Below, in pieces: positions 63,541 through 64,000 of a DNA stretch of 64,000 nucleotides. The notes under the pieces were generated by a model that was not told where the DNA came from, ran no database searches, and worked only from the letters and a program-made list of their open reading frames with translations. The stretch lies in assembly GCF_000715075.1 (NCBI RefSeq), contig NC_134080.1, positions 34,948,758 through 35,012,757 on the forward strand. The letters are read 5' to 3'. Both the position numbers and the translations under genes were made by a program. Position 1 is the stretch's first letter, and the number at the start of each line of letters is the position of its first letter. The DNA comes from Nicotiana tabacum. Lineage: Eukaryota; Streptophyta; Magnoliopsida; Solanales; Solanaceae.

Positions 63541-64000
63541 CGACACTGTTCTAGGGTGTAAATTTGATATTGTATATAAGGTCATTCAAATCCTTTTGAT
63601 GACTCTCAGTTGCTTTTTGTGCCTCACAAACATCATCTTTGAGTAAGCTGGCTAGACTTTTTCCTTTTGGGAAGAGGCCTAACTCCTCAAAATGCTACTC
63701 TGATTATTTTGAAAGCTTGTGAGCTTCTCCGAGGATTGTATCTAACGAATTTGAAAAGAACAAGACCAAGCATGGTAATGTAAATAGCCTTTGCTTCTTC
63801 TAAGTCCACGTGATTTTAAATCTGTTTTTTTGTCCCAGAATTATTTTATATTCAAGTATTTACGGATAACAAGGTTCATATATGTTCTACGTGGACAATA
63901 TATTACTTTGGGATAACATTTTCTGCATTATTTCTAGTGTTTGTTTGGTGATATTTTGTTATTAAAGGTTGACAAAAATGTCACTGTTGTCTAAAGCAAG
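63541..64000. other. Kinesin 3' flank
   Basis: No coding frame or repeat could be supported before the window ends. Confidence 0.4.

Overview
This is nuclear DNA of a flowering plant, almost certainly a Solanaceae and most likely Nicotiana (inference). It holds two spliced, intron-rich host genes in a mass of nested retrotransposons. The transposon families fit this group: a very large Ogre-type element, LTRs ending in GGGTCGTGACA/TGTAACGACCC, a LINE or SINE tail ending in (TTG)n, and CTCCCTCCG-type MITEs. No bacterial-style operon, CRISPR array or defence system is present.

Layout. Bases 1-22467 are one Ogre/Tat-lineage Ty3-gypsy element on the minus strand, entering from the left edge: protease, gag, ORF1 with a plant-mobile-domain-like protein, primer binding site, then a 4.36 kb 5' LTR. 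It carries a solo LTR (387-3911) and a Mutator-like transposon (6686-14531), which itself holds another solo LTR (12016-14349). The Ogre sits in an older plus-strand gypsy element, of which a decayed internal part and a 3.4 kb 3' LTR remain (22468-28315). Next comes a non-autonomous LTR element (28627-32578) with a gag relic, an inverted pair of broken LTRs, and a captured, decayed calcium-dependent protein kinase (CDPK) fragment. A 5'-truncated RTE-clade LINE follows (32633-33267).

The first host gene (33548-37094, +) encodes the small A12.2-type zinc-ribbon subunit of RNA polymerase I in five exons, with a telo-box upstream. Its 3' flank has a copia integrase relic (37424-37865) and a 9.8 kb LTR element (38072-47892). 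That element has a gag relic and an antisense spliced coiled-coil gene, but no recognisable protease, reverse transcriptase or integrase.

The second host gene (49155-63501, +) encodes a KIN-6-type kinesin of about 1,240 residues in at least 24 exons. Its tail has grown by three layers of tandem exon duplication: a 210-bp exon doubled, a 172+182-nt exon pair tripled, and a 183-nt repeat inside one exon. Its introns hold three MITEs, two SINEs and two TRIM elements, one of them split by an internally deleted hAT transposon. Many of the mobile elements have target-site duplications readable in the sequence, so insertion boundaries and nesting order are well supported.

The two host genes serve unrelated processes (rRNA transcription and a microtubule motor), and nothing in the sequence links them beyond position. 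No undescribed defence or enzymatic system was found. The most unusual objects are the CDPK capture inside a retroelement, the antisense gene in the pol-less LTR element, and the repeat-expanded kinesin tail.
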